From positions 1,240,001 to 1,304,000 of the forward strand of contig NZ_JAIEZP010000001.1 in NCBI RefSeq assembly GCF_019679475.1: a DNA stretch of 64,000 bases. The letters run 5' to 3'. Below, one piece after another: positions 47,250 through 56,311 of this stretch; position 1 is the first letter of the stretch; each line of letters begins with the position of its first letter. Both the position numbers and the translations under genes were made by a program. The DNA is from Hyphomonas sediminis (GTDB lineage Bacteria; Pseudomonadota; Alphaproteobacteria; Caulobacterales; Hyphomonadaceae). Below the pieces are notes generated by a model. The model did no database searches. It was not told the origin of the DNA and saw nothing but the letters and a program-made list of their open reading frames with translations.

Positions 47250-48110
47250 CTAGTCGATCGAGCCGCGCAGGCGGCGCTTCGTTCCGGGCGTCGCGGTGGG
47301 CGAGGTGTCAGTGTTCATCAGCGAGTCGTAGGAGCGGGCCGGCTGCACCAGCCCGCGCAGCAGGTCCGCATTCTGCTCGGCCACCTTGTCCGGGGCATTC
47401 TGTGAACTGAGCGTCTTCATCTCGTCAAACCGGCCCTGCAGGCCGATTACGAGGGCAAGGTTTTCCGTGACGCGAGAATTTGCGTCCGGCTGGGCGGCGG
47501 CCTGTCGCAGTTGCGCCTCGGCGCCGGCAAGGTCGCCAGAAAGCAGCAGCGACAAGCCATAATTGGTCAGCGTCGTCGTGCGTGCCGGGTCAATCTGCAG
47601 GGCGCGCTGATAGCTTGCCTGTGCTTGGCGGTGCATTTCCAGCTGGTCGAGGGCGGTGCCCAGCGCGGCCCAGCCTTCGGCGCGGCCGGGGGCCGACTGC
47701 GTTGTGGCTTCAAATGCTGCGCGTGCCTGCTGGAACTGTCCCTCCGCCATCTGAACACGGCCCAGCGTCAACAGTAGGTCCGCATCGCCGGGATGCACGA
47801 TCAGCGTGGTGTTGATCACTTCAATGGCGCGCTTGTTGCTGCCGATGCCGCGCAGGGCGGAGGCAAATTCGCGCGCCACGGTCACGTCCTGCGGCGCCTT
47901 CTGGTATTCCTTGCCCCAGAAGTTTGCCCGCGTCAGCGGATCGGCCCGGTTGGCGGCTTCCCGCTCCTCGGCAGGGGCCGGCGCCAGGGCGGCCTCGATG
48001 GCCTGTTCCATTTCCTTGTCGGCCGCGCTCTGGCCGGTGGAGGCGCAGGCGCTGGCGGTTGCTGCCAGCACGAGCGCGAGGCCGGCGAGGGGCTTTTTGG
48101 CACTGGACAT
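47250..48110 (-). CDS. tadD: Tad pilus lipoprotein TadD (TPR)
   Basis: TadD is an outer-membrane lipoprotein with TPR repeats that helps secretin assembly in the Tad system. The 286-residue protein has a lipobox ASAC with Cys at about residue 22, then several TPR-like repeats (GRVQMAEGQFQQARAAFEATT, ALDQLEMHRQAQASYQRALQIDP, TNYGLSLLLSGDLAGAEAQLRQA) and a disordered C-terminal tail. The ATG at 48110 is chosen because the signal peptide begins there and GGAG precedes it; an upstream start at 48206 has no such support. The gene is convergent to the aldehyde dehydrogenase. The TadD call rests on TPR lipoprotein and locus context. Confidence 0.88.
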   Translation of the reverse strand: MSSAKKPLAGLALVLAATASACASTGQSAADKEMEQAIEAALAPAPAEEREAANRADPLTRANFWGKEYQKAPQDVTVAREFASALRGIGSNKRAIEVINTTLIVHPGDADLLLTLGRVQMAEGQFQQARAAFEATTQSAPGRAEGWAALGTALDQLEMHRQAQASYQRALQIDPARTTTLTNYGLSLLLSGDLAGAEAQLRQAAAQPDANSRVTENLALVIGLQGRFDEMKTLSSQNAPDKVAEQNADLLRGLVQPARSYDSLMNTDTSPTATPGTKRRLRGSID

Positions 48111-48229
48111 CGGCGGGCTCCGTGTATGTATCCCTAAAGGTCTGGCAGACTTTGGCCCAGTCCGGGTCAAGGTTCGGTTAACGCCGAAGCCGCCAACATT
48201 AACCACCGGGAAGCCCTGAAAGGCTCGAT

Positions 48230-49600
48230 ATGCACACCTCCTTCACCGCCCAATCCTCCGGTTCCGTTCAGGTCTGGTTCTATACGAGCGGCCTGTTTGG
48301 CGCGCTGGGAAGTGATCCGTTCCCGAATGCGCGGGCGATTGCGGCGGCGCAGGGCTTTACCGGCGGCGCAGGGCAGACGGTGCTGGTGCCCGGCGCAGAC
48401 GGGGGCACGGCGCACGTCCTCTATGGCCTCGGCAAGGGGCAGGACGCGCTGATCGTCGCCGGCCTCTCCGCGCGGCTTCCCGCCGGTGACTATGAAATCG
48501 CAGAGACTGGTGGCTACGCTTTCGCCAGCATCGCGGCGGGCTGGGCAGACGGCGCGTACCGTTTCGATGGCTACAAGAAAGAGAAGGCGGCGCCGCCGCG
48601 CCTCGTCATCCCGGCGTCTGAAGATGTCGCCCGCCTGTCGCGGGAGGCCAGCGCCATCGCCGGTCTGCGCGATATGGTCAACACGCCGGCTGCCGATATG
48701 GGCCCCGAGCAGATCCATGGCCGCATTTCGGCGCTGGGCGAGCGCTATGGCGCCCGTGTCACCGCCGTTGTCGGGGATACGCTGCTGACTGAGAACTATC
48801 CGATGGTCCATGCCGTCGGCCGCGCCGCCGTGAAGGAGCCGCGCTTCATCATGCTGGAATGGGGCAAGCCCGGCGCGCCGAAAGTCTCGCTCTGCGGCAA
48901 GGGTATCACCTTTGATACCGGCGGCCTGAACATCAAGGGCGGCGACGGCATGCGCATCATGAAGAAGGATATGGGCGGCGCGGCCCATGCCATCGCGCTG
49001 GCGGAACTGGTGATGGAGGCGCGCTTGCCGGTTCACCTGCGCCTCTTCGTGTCGGCAGCTGAAAACGCCATCGCGGGCGATGCCTTCCGCCCCGGCGATA
49101 TCCTGCAAAGCCGCAAAGGCCTCACGGTCGAGATCGACAATACCGACGCTGAGGGCCGTCTCGTGCTGGGTGATGCGCTCGCCCGCGCCTGCGAGGACCA
49201 GCCCGACCTGCTGCTCGATTTTGCCACTCTCACCGGCGCCGCCCGCGTTGCGCTCGGCCCTGATCTGGCGCCCCTCTATACTAATGACGAGCAGCTCGCC
49301 GCCGACATTCTCGAGGGCTCTGCCGCGTCAGGCGATCCGGTCTGGCGCATGCCGCTCTGGGAGCCCTACCTCGCCTATCTGCAAAGCCCGGTGGCCGATC
49401 TCGTCAATTCGGGCGGGGCAGGCATGGCCGGCTCGATCTCGGCAGCCATCTTCCTGAAACAGTTCGTCTCGGTGGACAGCTGGGCGCATTTCGATGTCTG
49501 GGCCTGGCGCAAATCCAAATATGGCCGCCCCGACGGCGGCGCCGCCTGCGGCCTCCGCGCCGTCTGGTCCATGCTCGAAAAACGCTACCCGGCGGTTTGA
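48230..49600 (+). CDS. Leucyl aminopeptidase, M17 family
   Basis: M17 aminopeptidases remove N-terminal residues from peptides using two metal ions and usually form hexamers in the cytoplasm. The 456-residue protein has the full C-terminal catalytic domain. Key pieces are the metal-binding GKGITFDTGGLNIK and KKDMGGAAH segments, and the family signature NTDAEGRL at residues 304-311. The end of the catalytic domain reads DSWAHFDVWAW. The N-terminal domain is shorter and less conserved than in E. coli PepA, closer to PepB-like proteins. No signal peptide is present. It is divergent from tadD, sharing a 119-nt promoter region, and ends at a hairpin shared with the convergent TPR gene. Confidence 0.93.
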   Translation: MHTSFTAQSSGSVQVWFYTSGLFGALGSDPFPNARAIAAAQGFTGGAGQTVLVPGADGGTAHVLYGLGKGQDALIVAGLSARLPAGDYEIAETGGYAFASIAAGWADGAYRFDGYKKEKAAPPRLVIPASEDVARLSREASAIAGLRDMVNTPAADMGPEQIHGRISALGERYGARVTAVVGDTLLTENYPMVHAVGRAAVKEPRFIMLEWGKPGAPKVSLCGKGITFDTGGLNIKGGDGMRIMKKDMGGAAHAIALAELVMEARLPVHLRLFVSAAENAIAGDAFRPGDILQSRKGLTVEIDNTDAEGRLVLGDALARACEDQPDLLLDFATLTGAARVALGPDLAPLYTNDEQLAADILEGSAASGDPVWRMPLWEPYLAYLQSPVADLVNSGGAGMAGSISAAIFLKQFVSVDSWAHFDVWAWRKSKYGRPDGGAACGLRAVWSMLEKRYPAV

Positions 49601-49611
49601 AGCTCAGCCGG

Positions 49612-49632
49612 GGCGGGGACTAATTCCCCGCC
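49612..49632. terminator. Hairpin between convergent aminopeptidase and TPR genes
   Basis: GGCGGGGA (49612-49619) pairs perfectly with TCCCCGCC (49625-49632) around a CTAAT loop that contains the TAG stop of the minus-strand gene. T-runs are lacking, so it may only stabilise ends. Confidence 0.5.
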
Positions 49633-50276
49633 TTCAGGCGCATCGCTTCGCGCACGCGGCCGCGTACCAGCAGCGTGTCGATATTCTTCGGGTCGGCCGC
49701 CATTGAGGTCTCGACATCCTTCATCGCGAGGTCGAAGGCTTCCTTGTTGAGGTGCACTTCGGCGCGCATCTGGTGAGCGATCGCGTTGCCGGGGGTGTTG
49801 GCGATGGCGATGTTGAGGTCGCTCAGGGCTTCATCCCATTTGTCGATCAGCATGTACGAGCTTGCCCGGTCCAGCAGCAGGTCTGTCTCGCTGGGGGCGA
49901 GCTTCAGGGCTTCACTGAACGAAACGGCAGCTGCTTCCGCCGCGCCGATCTGCAGCCAGGCATTGCCCGCTTGCGAGAGGTATACCGCGCGCTGCTCCAT
50001 CGTGCCGCCATCGGTTGAGGTGGACAGGGCTTCCAGGCGCATGGCGCCTTCTTCGACATTGCCCAGCGCAATCAGGGCCAGCGCCGTGCATTGGCGCGCG
50101 CCGGGGCGGTTGCCCTCGAAGGTCCAGGCCAGACCGTCTTCATAGGCCTCTTCGGGTGCCTGTTCGATCTTCGCGACGCAGGCTTCCAGCCGTGAGGCTT
50201 CGGCGGCGGCGATCTCGGCGCCTGCGCTTTGCTGCAGGAAAAGCGCCGCACCGGCGGCCATGGCAATCAGCGACAT
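49620..50276 (-). CDS. Exported TPR-repeat protein of unknown role
   Basis: This 218-residue protein starts with a signal peptide or anchor (MSLIAMAAGAALFLQQSAGA). It continues with a domain containing two cysteines (LEACVAKIEQ and RQCTALALIAL) and then three TPR-like repeats (GNAWLQIGAAEAAAVSFSEALKLAPS, LDRASSYMLIDKWDEALSDLNIAIANTP, MRAEVHLNKEAFDLAMKDVETS). It should act as a periplasmic or membrane-anchored adaptor; no partner is known. The ATG at 50276 has GGAG upstream; a much longer in-frame start (50543) would overlap the divergent gene and is rejected. The region upstream is shared with the epimerase-like gene. Confidence 0.82.
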   Translation of the reverse strand: MSLIAMAAGAALFLQQSAGAEIAAAEASRLEACVAKIEQAPEEAYEDGLAWTFEGNRPGARQCTALALIALGNVEEGAMRLEALSTSTDGGTMEQRAVYLSQAGNAWLQIGAAEAAAVSFSEALKLAPSETDLLLDRASSYMLIDKWDEALSDLNIAIANTPGNAIAHQMRAEVHLNKEAFDLAMKDVETSMAADPKNIDTLLVRGRVREAMRLKAGN

Positions 50277-50342
50277 GGGCAGGGAACTCCAAAACCTGTA
50301 TCTATCTCTGCTGTTAGGCACATTCCGGGGCGCCCTTGGCAA

Positions 50343-51206
50343 ATGACAAGTCAGCCATCTCTGCTGTTTGTTTTCGGACTTGGCTACTCTGCCGCACAGT
50401 TGGCCGGGCGGCTGATGGCGGCTGGCTGGCAGGTTGCCGGAACGGTTCGTTCCGAAGCGAAGGCGGCTGCCCTTCGTGCGGAGGGAATTGACGCGCGGGT
50501 CTGGTCCGGGGAAGGGCCGGTTGAGGTGCCGGACGGGGCGCATTGGCTGATCACCCTGCCGCCCGATCAGGAAGGCTGCCCGGCGGCGCGAAATGCCTCA
50601 AACGGACCCAAAATGTCCCAATCCGTCACTTATCTGTCCACAACTGGCGTCTATGGGGACCAGAATGGCGGCTGGGTGACCGAGTGGAGCCCGGTCAATC
50701 CCGGCTCCCGGCGCGCCGCTGCGCGTGTGCTGGCAGAGACGCAATGGCAAGGGCTGGTTGGGGATAAGCTTCGCCTTGTCCGCCTGCCAGGCATCTATGG
50801 TCCCGGCCGCTCTGCCTTCGACAAGCTGCGCGACGGCACTGCCCGCAGCATCGTGAAGGAGGACCAGGTCTTCTCCCGCGTGCATGTCGATGACATCGCC
50901 TCAGGCTTGGAAGCGCTGCTCTACAGGCCTGACGCTGCAGGTGTTTTTCATCTTTGCGACGATCTTCCGGCGCCCGCGCAGGATGTCACCGTCCACGCCG
51001 CCAGCCTCCTTGGCGTCGACCCGCCGCCAGAAATCCCGATCCGCGAGGCGGGGCTTTCGCCCATGGCAGCGAGCTTTTACGCCGAATGCAAGCGTGTCTC
51101 CAACGCCCGCGCCAAAGCCGCCCTCGGCTGGCGCCCCGCCTATCCGACGTACCGGGAAGGACTAGCAGCTATCCTCGCCGGCGAATCCTGCAGAATATTG
51201 CCCTGA
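50343..51206 (+). CDS. NAD-dependent epimerase/dehydratase-like (YeeZ-type) protein
   Basis: This 287-residue protein has an N-terminal Rossmann dinucleotide fold, with the phrase FVFGLGYSAAQLAGRLMAAG (G-x-G-x-x-A), followed by strands and a central SSTTGVYGDQNGGWVTE. The latter resembles the S-T-x-x-Y part of extended SDR proteins such as YeeZ, with the Tyr lying in TGVYG. Further matches are RLPGIYGPGRS, RVHVDDIASGL and VFHLCDD. The substrate is unknown. The ATG at 50343 is chosen because the nucleotide-binding motif starts directly after it. It is divergent from the TPR gene and is followed by an 89-nt gap before the alpha-2-macroglobulin gene. Confidence 0.87.
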   Translation: MTSQPSLLFVFGLGYSAAQLAGRLMAAGWQVAGTVRSEAKAAALRAEGIDARVWSGEGPVEVPDGAHWLITLPPDQEGCPAARNASNGPKMSQSVTYLSTTGVYGDQNGGWVTEWSPVNPGSRRAAARVLAETQWQGLVGDKLRLVRLPGIYGPGRSAFDKLRDGTARSIVKEDQVFSRVHVDDIASGLEALLYRPDAAGVFHLCDDLPAPAQDVTVHAASLLGVDPPPEIPIREAGLSPMAASFYAECKRVSNARAKAALGWRPAYPTYREGLAAILAGESCRILP

Positions 51207-51295
51207 AATTCGCAGGTTAGCCCCAATCACGCCCTGTTGGCGCCGACCTTATCGGGTGTAAGGGTATCTCGGGCGGAATTCGGAGGACATGCATC

Positions 51296-54200
51296 ATGAC
51301 ATCTTTGGTTCGGGGCCGTTTCGGCGGCCTGAAAACGATCCTGTTCACTTTCATCCTGGCGGGGCTTGCTGCCTGTGGAGGGCAACAGCAGACCCGAACC
51401 CCGGATGAAGATGCAGACGCCGAGGTGTTCGTCGAACGCTCCCCGGCTGATCAGGTGGCCGCGCGCAAGCGCGAAGAAGCCCGCCGCAAGGCCCGCGAAG
51501 CCGAAACGCAGGACTTCTCCTATTTCCGCTACCGCATCGACACCTCTACCGAGCAGCCGCTCGCCTGTTTTGTTTTCTCCGCTGCTCTCGATCCTCAGAA
51601 GGACTACTCCCCCTATGTCGAGTTCCGCCCGTCCTTCCGCGCCGCGCTGACTGTTGAAGGCCGCGAGCTTTGCGTCGGCGGCCTCTCTTTCGGCACCAGC
51701 CGCACCGCCACGATCCTTGCCGGATTGCCCGCTGCCGATGGCCGCACGCTGAAGCGCGGCGAGACGGTTCCGATCGATTTTGCCGACCGCCCGCCCTTCG
51801 TGGGCTTCAAGGGCACCGGCGTTATCCTGCCGCGTGAGAATGCCGATGGCCTCCCGGTCGAGACCGTCAATGTCGACCAGGTGAACGTTACCGTCACCCG
51901 TATCAACGACCGCGCGCTCGTCTTCAAAACCGTTGGCCAGGGCCAAACGACCAGCCAGGGCCAATGGTGGTGGCTGTGGGGCGAAGATTCCCCGGAGGAT
52001 GTCGGTGAAGATATCTTCAGCGGCACGATGGACGTCGACAATGTCCAGAACTCGCCGGTCGTAACCGTCTTCCCGCTGCAGGATGTTGTCGGCGAGATGA
52101 AGCCCGGCGCCTACTTCGTGAAAGTGGAAGACGCCGCCAAGATTACCGATGCAGAAGGCCCGCCGGCCGCTTCCGGCCGCTGGATATTGCTGACGGATCT
52201 TGCTTTGACAGCCTACTATGGCGAGCAGGGGCTGGATGTAACGCTCCGCTCCCTGAAGGATGGCAAAACGGTCAGCGATGCCACCGTTCAGCTGATCGCG
52301 GCCAACAATACCGTGCTGGCTGAAACCAAACCGGATGCCTCTGGCCGCGTCAGCTTCGACAAGCCGCTGATGAACGGCAAGGGCACGATGGCGCCCCGCC
52401 TCGTTACGGCAATCAATGCACGCGGCGAACTGGCGGCCCTCGATCTTTCCCGCCCGCCGGGTGATCTTTCCGAATACACCGTCGGTGGCCGCCGCACGCC
52501 GGGCCCGGTCGATGCCTTTGTCTATTCCGATCGCGGCATTTACCGCCCCGGTGAGACTGTCGAGCTGACCGCATTGCTGCGCGACCGCGCCGGGCGTCAG
52601 GTGACTGGCCGCAATGGCCATCTCATCATCTACCGCCCCAACGGCCTCGTTGCCTCGAAAGTCCGCTTCACCGATCCGAAATCGGGCGCAGTCACGCAGA
52701 GCTTTGCTGTGCCCCGCGGCGCCTCGCGCGGCGAATGGCGCGCCAGCATCGAGATCGATGGTCTGACGGCCCCTGCCGGCGACATGCGCTTTGCCGTTGA
52801 GGACTTTGTTCCCCAGCGCATCGCTGTGGACGTGACGGCTGATGAGCAGACGCCGATGAAGGCCGGTTCGTCCCGCAATGTGGAGATTGCATCGCGCTTC
52901 CTCTACGGCGCGCCGGGTGCGGGCCTCACGGTCAAGGCCGAAGCCCGGATGGAGCCTGATCCGAAACCCTTCAAAGCATTTGAAGGCTTCATCTATGGCC
53001 GCCACGACCAGAACTTCGAGCAGCAGATCCTCGAATTTGACGACACGACGACCGACGGCGCCGGCAAGGCCACTGTTCGCCTGTCGCCGGGCACGGCTGG
53101 CTCTAATTCCGGCATTCCGCTTCGCCTGAATACGGTTGTCAGCGTGCTGGAGCCAGGCGGACGCGCGGTGTCTGAAAGCGTTCGCGTGCCGTATCGCCCG
53201 GAGACGCTCTATCTCGGCCTGAAGCCTGGGTTTGAGTCTTCGGTGGAAGAGGGCGGCGAAGCCAAGTTTGAAGTCGTCGCCGTGAACGCCGATGGCGCTG
53301 CATCCGCCCATCGTCTCAGCTGGAAAGTCCTTCGGGTCGACTATCACTATGACTGGTACCGTGAAGGCGATAGCTGGAACTGGCGCCGGTCGCGCACGGT
53401 CACCAAGGTCAATGAAGGCGTCGTTTCGACGCCGGCAGGCGGCACTGCCGAAATCAAGGTGCCGGGCCTCGATTGGGGCAATCACGAACTGATCGTCGAA
53501 GGGCAGGGCGCAAACGCCTCTGCCGGCGCGTCCACCGGCTTCTATGTCGGTTGGGGTGGCTGGACGAGCGCGGACGGCACCGAAGCGCCCGACCGTGTGA
53601 AAGTGGTCGCCGCCGAGAAGACCCCGAAGGTGGGGCAGAACGCCGAGCTTACCATCATGGCGCCCTATGACGGGCAGGCCCAGGTCGTGGTTGCCACAGA
53701 CCGCGTTCTCTCCGTCCAGAACCTGACGGTCAGCGCCTCAGGCACGCGCGTCACCCTTCCGGTTACGGAAGAGTGGGGCGAGGGCGCCTATGTGATGGTC
53801 AATGTCTATTCTGGCCGCGATCCGGTGCTGCGGGCGAAACCCCGCCGTGCGATCGGTATAGCGCATGTTCCAGTCGACATGGGGGCGCGTACGTTCGCCC
53901 TTACCATAGACTCGCCGGAACTTGCCCGCCCGATGGGTGAGCAGGCGATTGAAGTGAACATCAAGGGTGGGCCGAAAGAGCCGGTCTTCGTGACGGTTGC
54001 CGCTGTCGACGAAGGCATCCTGCAGCTTACCAAGTTCAAGTCGCCCGATCCTGTGGCTCATTATTTCGGCCGCAAAGCGCTCGGCGTTGAGCTTTACGAC
54101 GATTATGGACGCCTGCTGGATCCTAATCTCGGCATGCCGGCGGAAGTCCGCTCCGGCGGTGACCAGCTCGGCGGAGAAGGCCTGTCGGTCGTCCCCATCA

Positions 54201-56293
54201 AGTCGGTGGTTCTCTATTCCGGCCTCCTCGAAGTTGGCCGTTCCGGCAAGGCGCGCGTGCGCCTCGATATTCCGGAGTTCAATGGCGAGCTGCGCATCAT
54301 GGCGGTCGCCTGGTCGAAAACGGGTGTTGGCTCGGCAGACAAGAAGATGACCGTGCGTGACAAGGCGCCGTCCGATCTCGTCATGCCGCGCTTCCTTGCG
54401 CCGGGCGACGAGGCCGTCATCACGGCCAGCGTGGACAATGTCGAGCTCGCCAGCGGCCAGTTCAAGGCTCAGCTCAGTGCCAATGGCGCAGTCAATGTCG
54501 CGGAATCGGCCCTGACGCGCACGCTGCAGAAAGGTCAGCGGGCAGACATTCCCGTCCGTCTCTCGGCGTCTGGTGAAGGTATTTCCACGGTCAGCCTGAA
54601 TGTCAGCGGCCCGGACAATTTCCAGACCAGCCGGTCCTATGACATCCAGTCCCGCTCGCCCTACCTGCCGGAGACGCGCTCGATGAGCCAGATGATGCGG
54701 CCGGGCGAAACCTTCTCTGTCAGTCAGGCGCTTCTGGCCGGGTATATCCCCGGATCGACGGAAGTGTCTGTTGGCTTCTCGCCGCTGCCGATTGATGCGC
54801 CGACGCTTTATGCCGCGCTCGACCGCTATCCGTATGGCTGCACGGAGCAGATCACCAGCCGGGCTGTCCCGCTGCTGTACTCCGAGCAATTGGTGACCAT
54901 GGGCGCCAAGGAAGCGCGCGACAATCCCCGCGACAAGGTGCAGACTGCGGTCAACACTGTTCTGAACCGTCAGGGGGGCGATGGTTCTTTCGGTCTCTGG
55001 CGGGAAGGGGATGGTTACGCCTCGCCCTGGCTCGGCGCCTATGCGACGGACTTTATCTTCCGCGCCAAGGAAGCTGGTTATTCGGTGCCGGATGAAGCCC
55101 TCACGCGGGCCTATGGCGCCCTGCGCACGGTTGCCACGGGTGATGCCTGGCGGGTGTTCGGCTACGATACCGATGTCTATGAGAGCCGCTATTCGAACGA
55201 TAGCGTTCAGCAGATGATGTATCGCTCCTCGGCCTATGCGCTCTATGTGCTGGCCAAGGCTGGCGAGGCCGACATCTCACGCCTGCGCTACCTGCATGAC
55301 CGTGAGCTGAACAATATCCAGAGCCCGCTGGCCCGCGCCCATATCGGGGCTGGCCTGGCCTATCTGGGTGACCGGGCGCGCGCCGCCTCTGCGTTCAAAT
55401 CCGCAGAGCAAAAGCTCGGCTATCGCAACACCGGCGACTATTACCAGACCCCGCTCCGGGATCTGGCGGCGATCGTCGGCCTCGCGGCAGAAGCTCAGTT
55501 GCCGGAAGTTGTCTCGCGCCTCGGCGAGCGGCTCGGCAAGGACGTGCCCGATGCGCAGACCCTGACAACGCAGGAGAAGGCCTATCTTCTCCTGGCCGTG
55601 AACAGCCTGATGCAGGGCGAAAGCAATGTTCAGGTGAAGGTCGAAGGGCTCGGCAATGGCAACGATAATGACCGCCAATACCAGCTCAGCGAGGCGCAGG
55701 CGAAATCCGGCGTCAGCTTCCGTCTTGGCGGCGACAAGCCGCTCTTCCGCACGGTGCTGGTCACGGGGGCGCCGTCCGCGCCGCCGCCGGCTGTCGCCTC
55801 GAAGCTGGAAGTCGACAAGCGCTTCTATGCGCTGAGTGGCTCCCAGGTGAAGCTTGATCAGATTGATCAGGGCGAGCGGATTGTGGTGGCACTGACCATC
55901 ACGCCGCAGGAGCGCCGGGTGAACCCGGTGATCGTGGCAGACCTCCTGCCGGCGGGCTTCGAGATCGAGACGATCCTGCGCCCGGCCGATGGCCGCCTCG
56001 TCGAGTATGACTGGCGGTCCGGCGAGGACAAGGTTCGCTCCGGTGCCTTCGGTTTCCTGGGCGAGATTGCCCGTCCACAAAGCTCCCAGTCGCAGGATGA
56101 CCGGTTCGTGGCGGCGATCGATGTGATCGAGGAGCCTGTCACGCTGGCCTATGTCGTGCGGGCCGTGACGCCGGGTAGCTTCGCCATTCCGGGCGTCGTC
56201 GCCGAGGATATGTATCGTCCTGAAGTCTTCGCGCGGTCTGCGCCGGGCCGGGTCACGGTGCTCGCCTCGCAAGGCGCCGCTGGCGGCCGTTGA
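51296..56293 (+). CDS. Bacterial alpha-2-macroglobulin lipoprotein
   Basis: Bacterial alpha-2-macroglobulins are periplasmic traps for foreign proteases and are thought to act with PBP1C in envelope repair. The 1665-residue protein has a lipoprotein signal with lipobox LAAC (Cys27), then macroglobulin-type beta domains. Conserved pieces include DRGIYRPGETVELTALLRD, the MG10/bait region side and the KAPSDLVMPRFL segment. The reactive thioester motif C1182-T-E-Q1185 (YPYGCTEQ) is intact. C-terminal TED helices and a receptor-type domain follow (SKLEVDKRFYAL). The Asp at the position after the lipid Cys is absent (GG follows), so transfer to the outer membrane is possible. PBP1C follows 18 nt later, as in E. 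coli yfhM-pbpC. GGAGGACATGCATC precedes the ATG. Confidence 0.96.
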   Translation: MTSLVRGRFGGLKTILFTFILAGLAACGGQQQTRTPDEDADAEVFVERSPADQVAARKREEARRKAREAETQDFSYFRYRIDTSTEQPLACFVFSAALDPQKDYSPYVEFRPSFRAALTVEGRELCVGGLSFGTSRTATILAGLPAADGRTLKRGETVPIDFADRPPFVGFKGTGVILPRENADGLPVETVNVDQVNVTVTRINDRALVFKTVGQGQTTSQGQWWWLWGEDSPEDVGEDIFSGTMDVDNVQNSPVVTVFPLQDVVGEMKPGAYFVKVEDAAKITDAEGPPAASGRWILLTDLALTAYYGEQGLDVTLRSLKDGKTVSDATVQLIAANNTVLAETKPDASGRVSFDKPLMNGKGTMAPRLVTAINARGELAALDLSRPPGDLSEYTVGGRRTPGPVDAFVYSDRGIYRPGETVELTALLRDRAGRQVTGRNGHLIIYRPNGLVASKVRFTDPKSGAVTQSFAVPRGASRGEWRASIEIDGLTAPAGDMRFAVEDFVPQRIAVDVTADEQTPMKAGSSRNVEIASRFLYGAPGAGLTVKAEARMEPDPKPFKAFEGFIYGRHDQNFEQQILEFDDTTTDGAGKATVRLSPGTAGSNSGIPLRLNTVVSVLEPGGRAVSESVRVPYRPETLYLGLKPGFESSVEEGGEAKFEVVAVNADGAASAHRLSWKVLRVDYHYDWYREGDSWNWRRSRTVTKVNEGVVSTPAGGTAEIKVPGLDWGNHELIVEGQGANASAGASTGFYVGWGGWTSADGTEAPDRVKVVAAEKTPKVGQNAELTIMAPYDGQAQVVVATDRVLSVQNLTVSASGTRVTLPVTEEWGEGAYVMVNVYSGRDPVLRAKPRRAIGIAHVPVDMGARTFALTIDSPELARPMGEQAIEVNIKGGPKEPVFVTVAAVDEGILQLTKFKSPDPVAHYFGRKALGVELYDDYGRLLDPNLGMPAEVRSGGDQLGGEGLSVVPIKSVVLYSGLLEVGRSGKARVRLDIPEFNGELRIMAVAWSKTGVGSADKKMTVRDKAPSDLVMPRFLAPGDEAVITASVDNVELASGQFKAQLSANGAVNVAESALTRTLQKGQRADIPVRLSASGEGISTVSLNVSGPDNFQTSRSYDIQSRSPYLPETRSMSQMMRPGETFSVSQALLAGYIPGSTEVSVGFSPLPIDAPTLYAALDRYPYGCTEQITSRAVPLLYSEQLVTMGAKEARDNPRDKVQTAVNTVLNRQGGDGSFGLWREGDGYASPWLGAYATDFIFRAKEAGYSVPDEALTRAYGALRTVATGDAWRVFGYDTDVYESRYSNDSVQQMMYRSSAYALYVLAKAGEADISRLRYLHDRELNNIQSPLARAHIGAGLAYLGDRARAASAFKSAEQKLGYRNTGDYYQTPLRDLAAIVGLAAEAQLPEVVSRLGERLGKDVPDAQTLTTQEKAYLLLAVNSLMQGESNVQVKVEGLGNGNDNDRQYQLSEAQAKSGVSFRLGGDKPLFRTVLVTGAPSAPPPAVASKLEVDKRFYALSGSQVKLDQIDQGERIVVALTITPQERRVNPVIVADLLPAGFEIETILRPADGRLVEYDWRSGEDKVRSGAFGFLGEIARPQSSQSQDDRFVAAIDVIEEPVTLAYVVRAVTPGSFAIPGVVAEDMYRPEVFARSAPGRVTVLASQGAAGGR

Positions 56294-56311
56294 TCTGAGG
56301 GAGGGCGCGGT

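Noticed and set aside
51227..53485. A 752-residue open frame on the minus strand opposite the alpha-2-macroglobulin gene
   Set aside because: It is an antisense frame of a convincing gene with no motif of its own.
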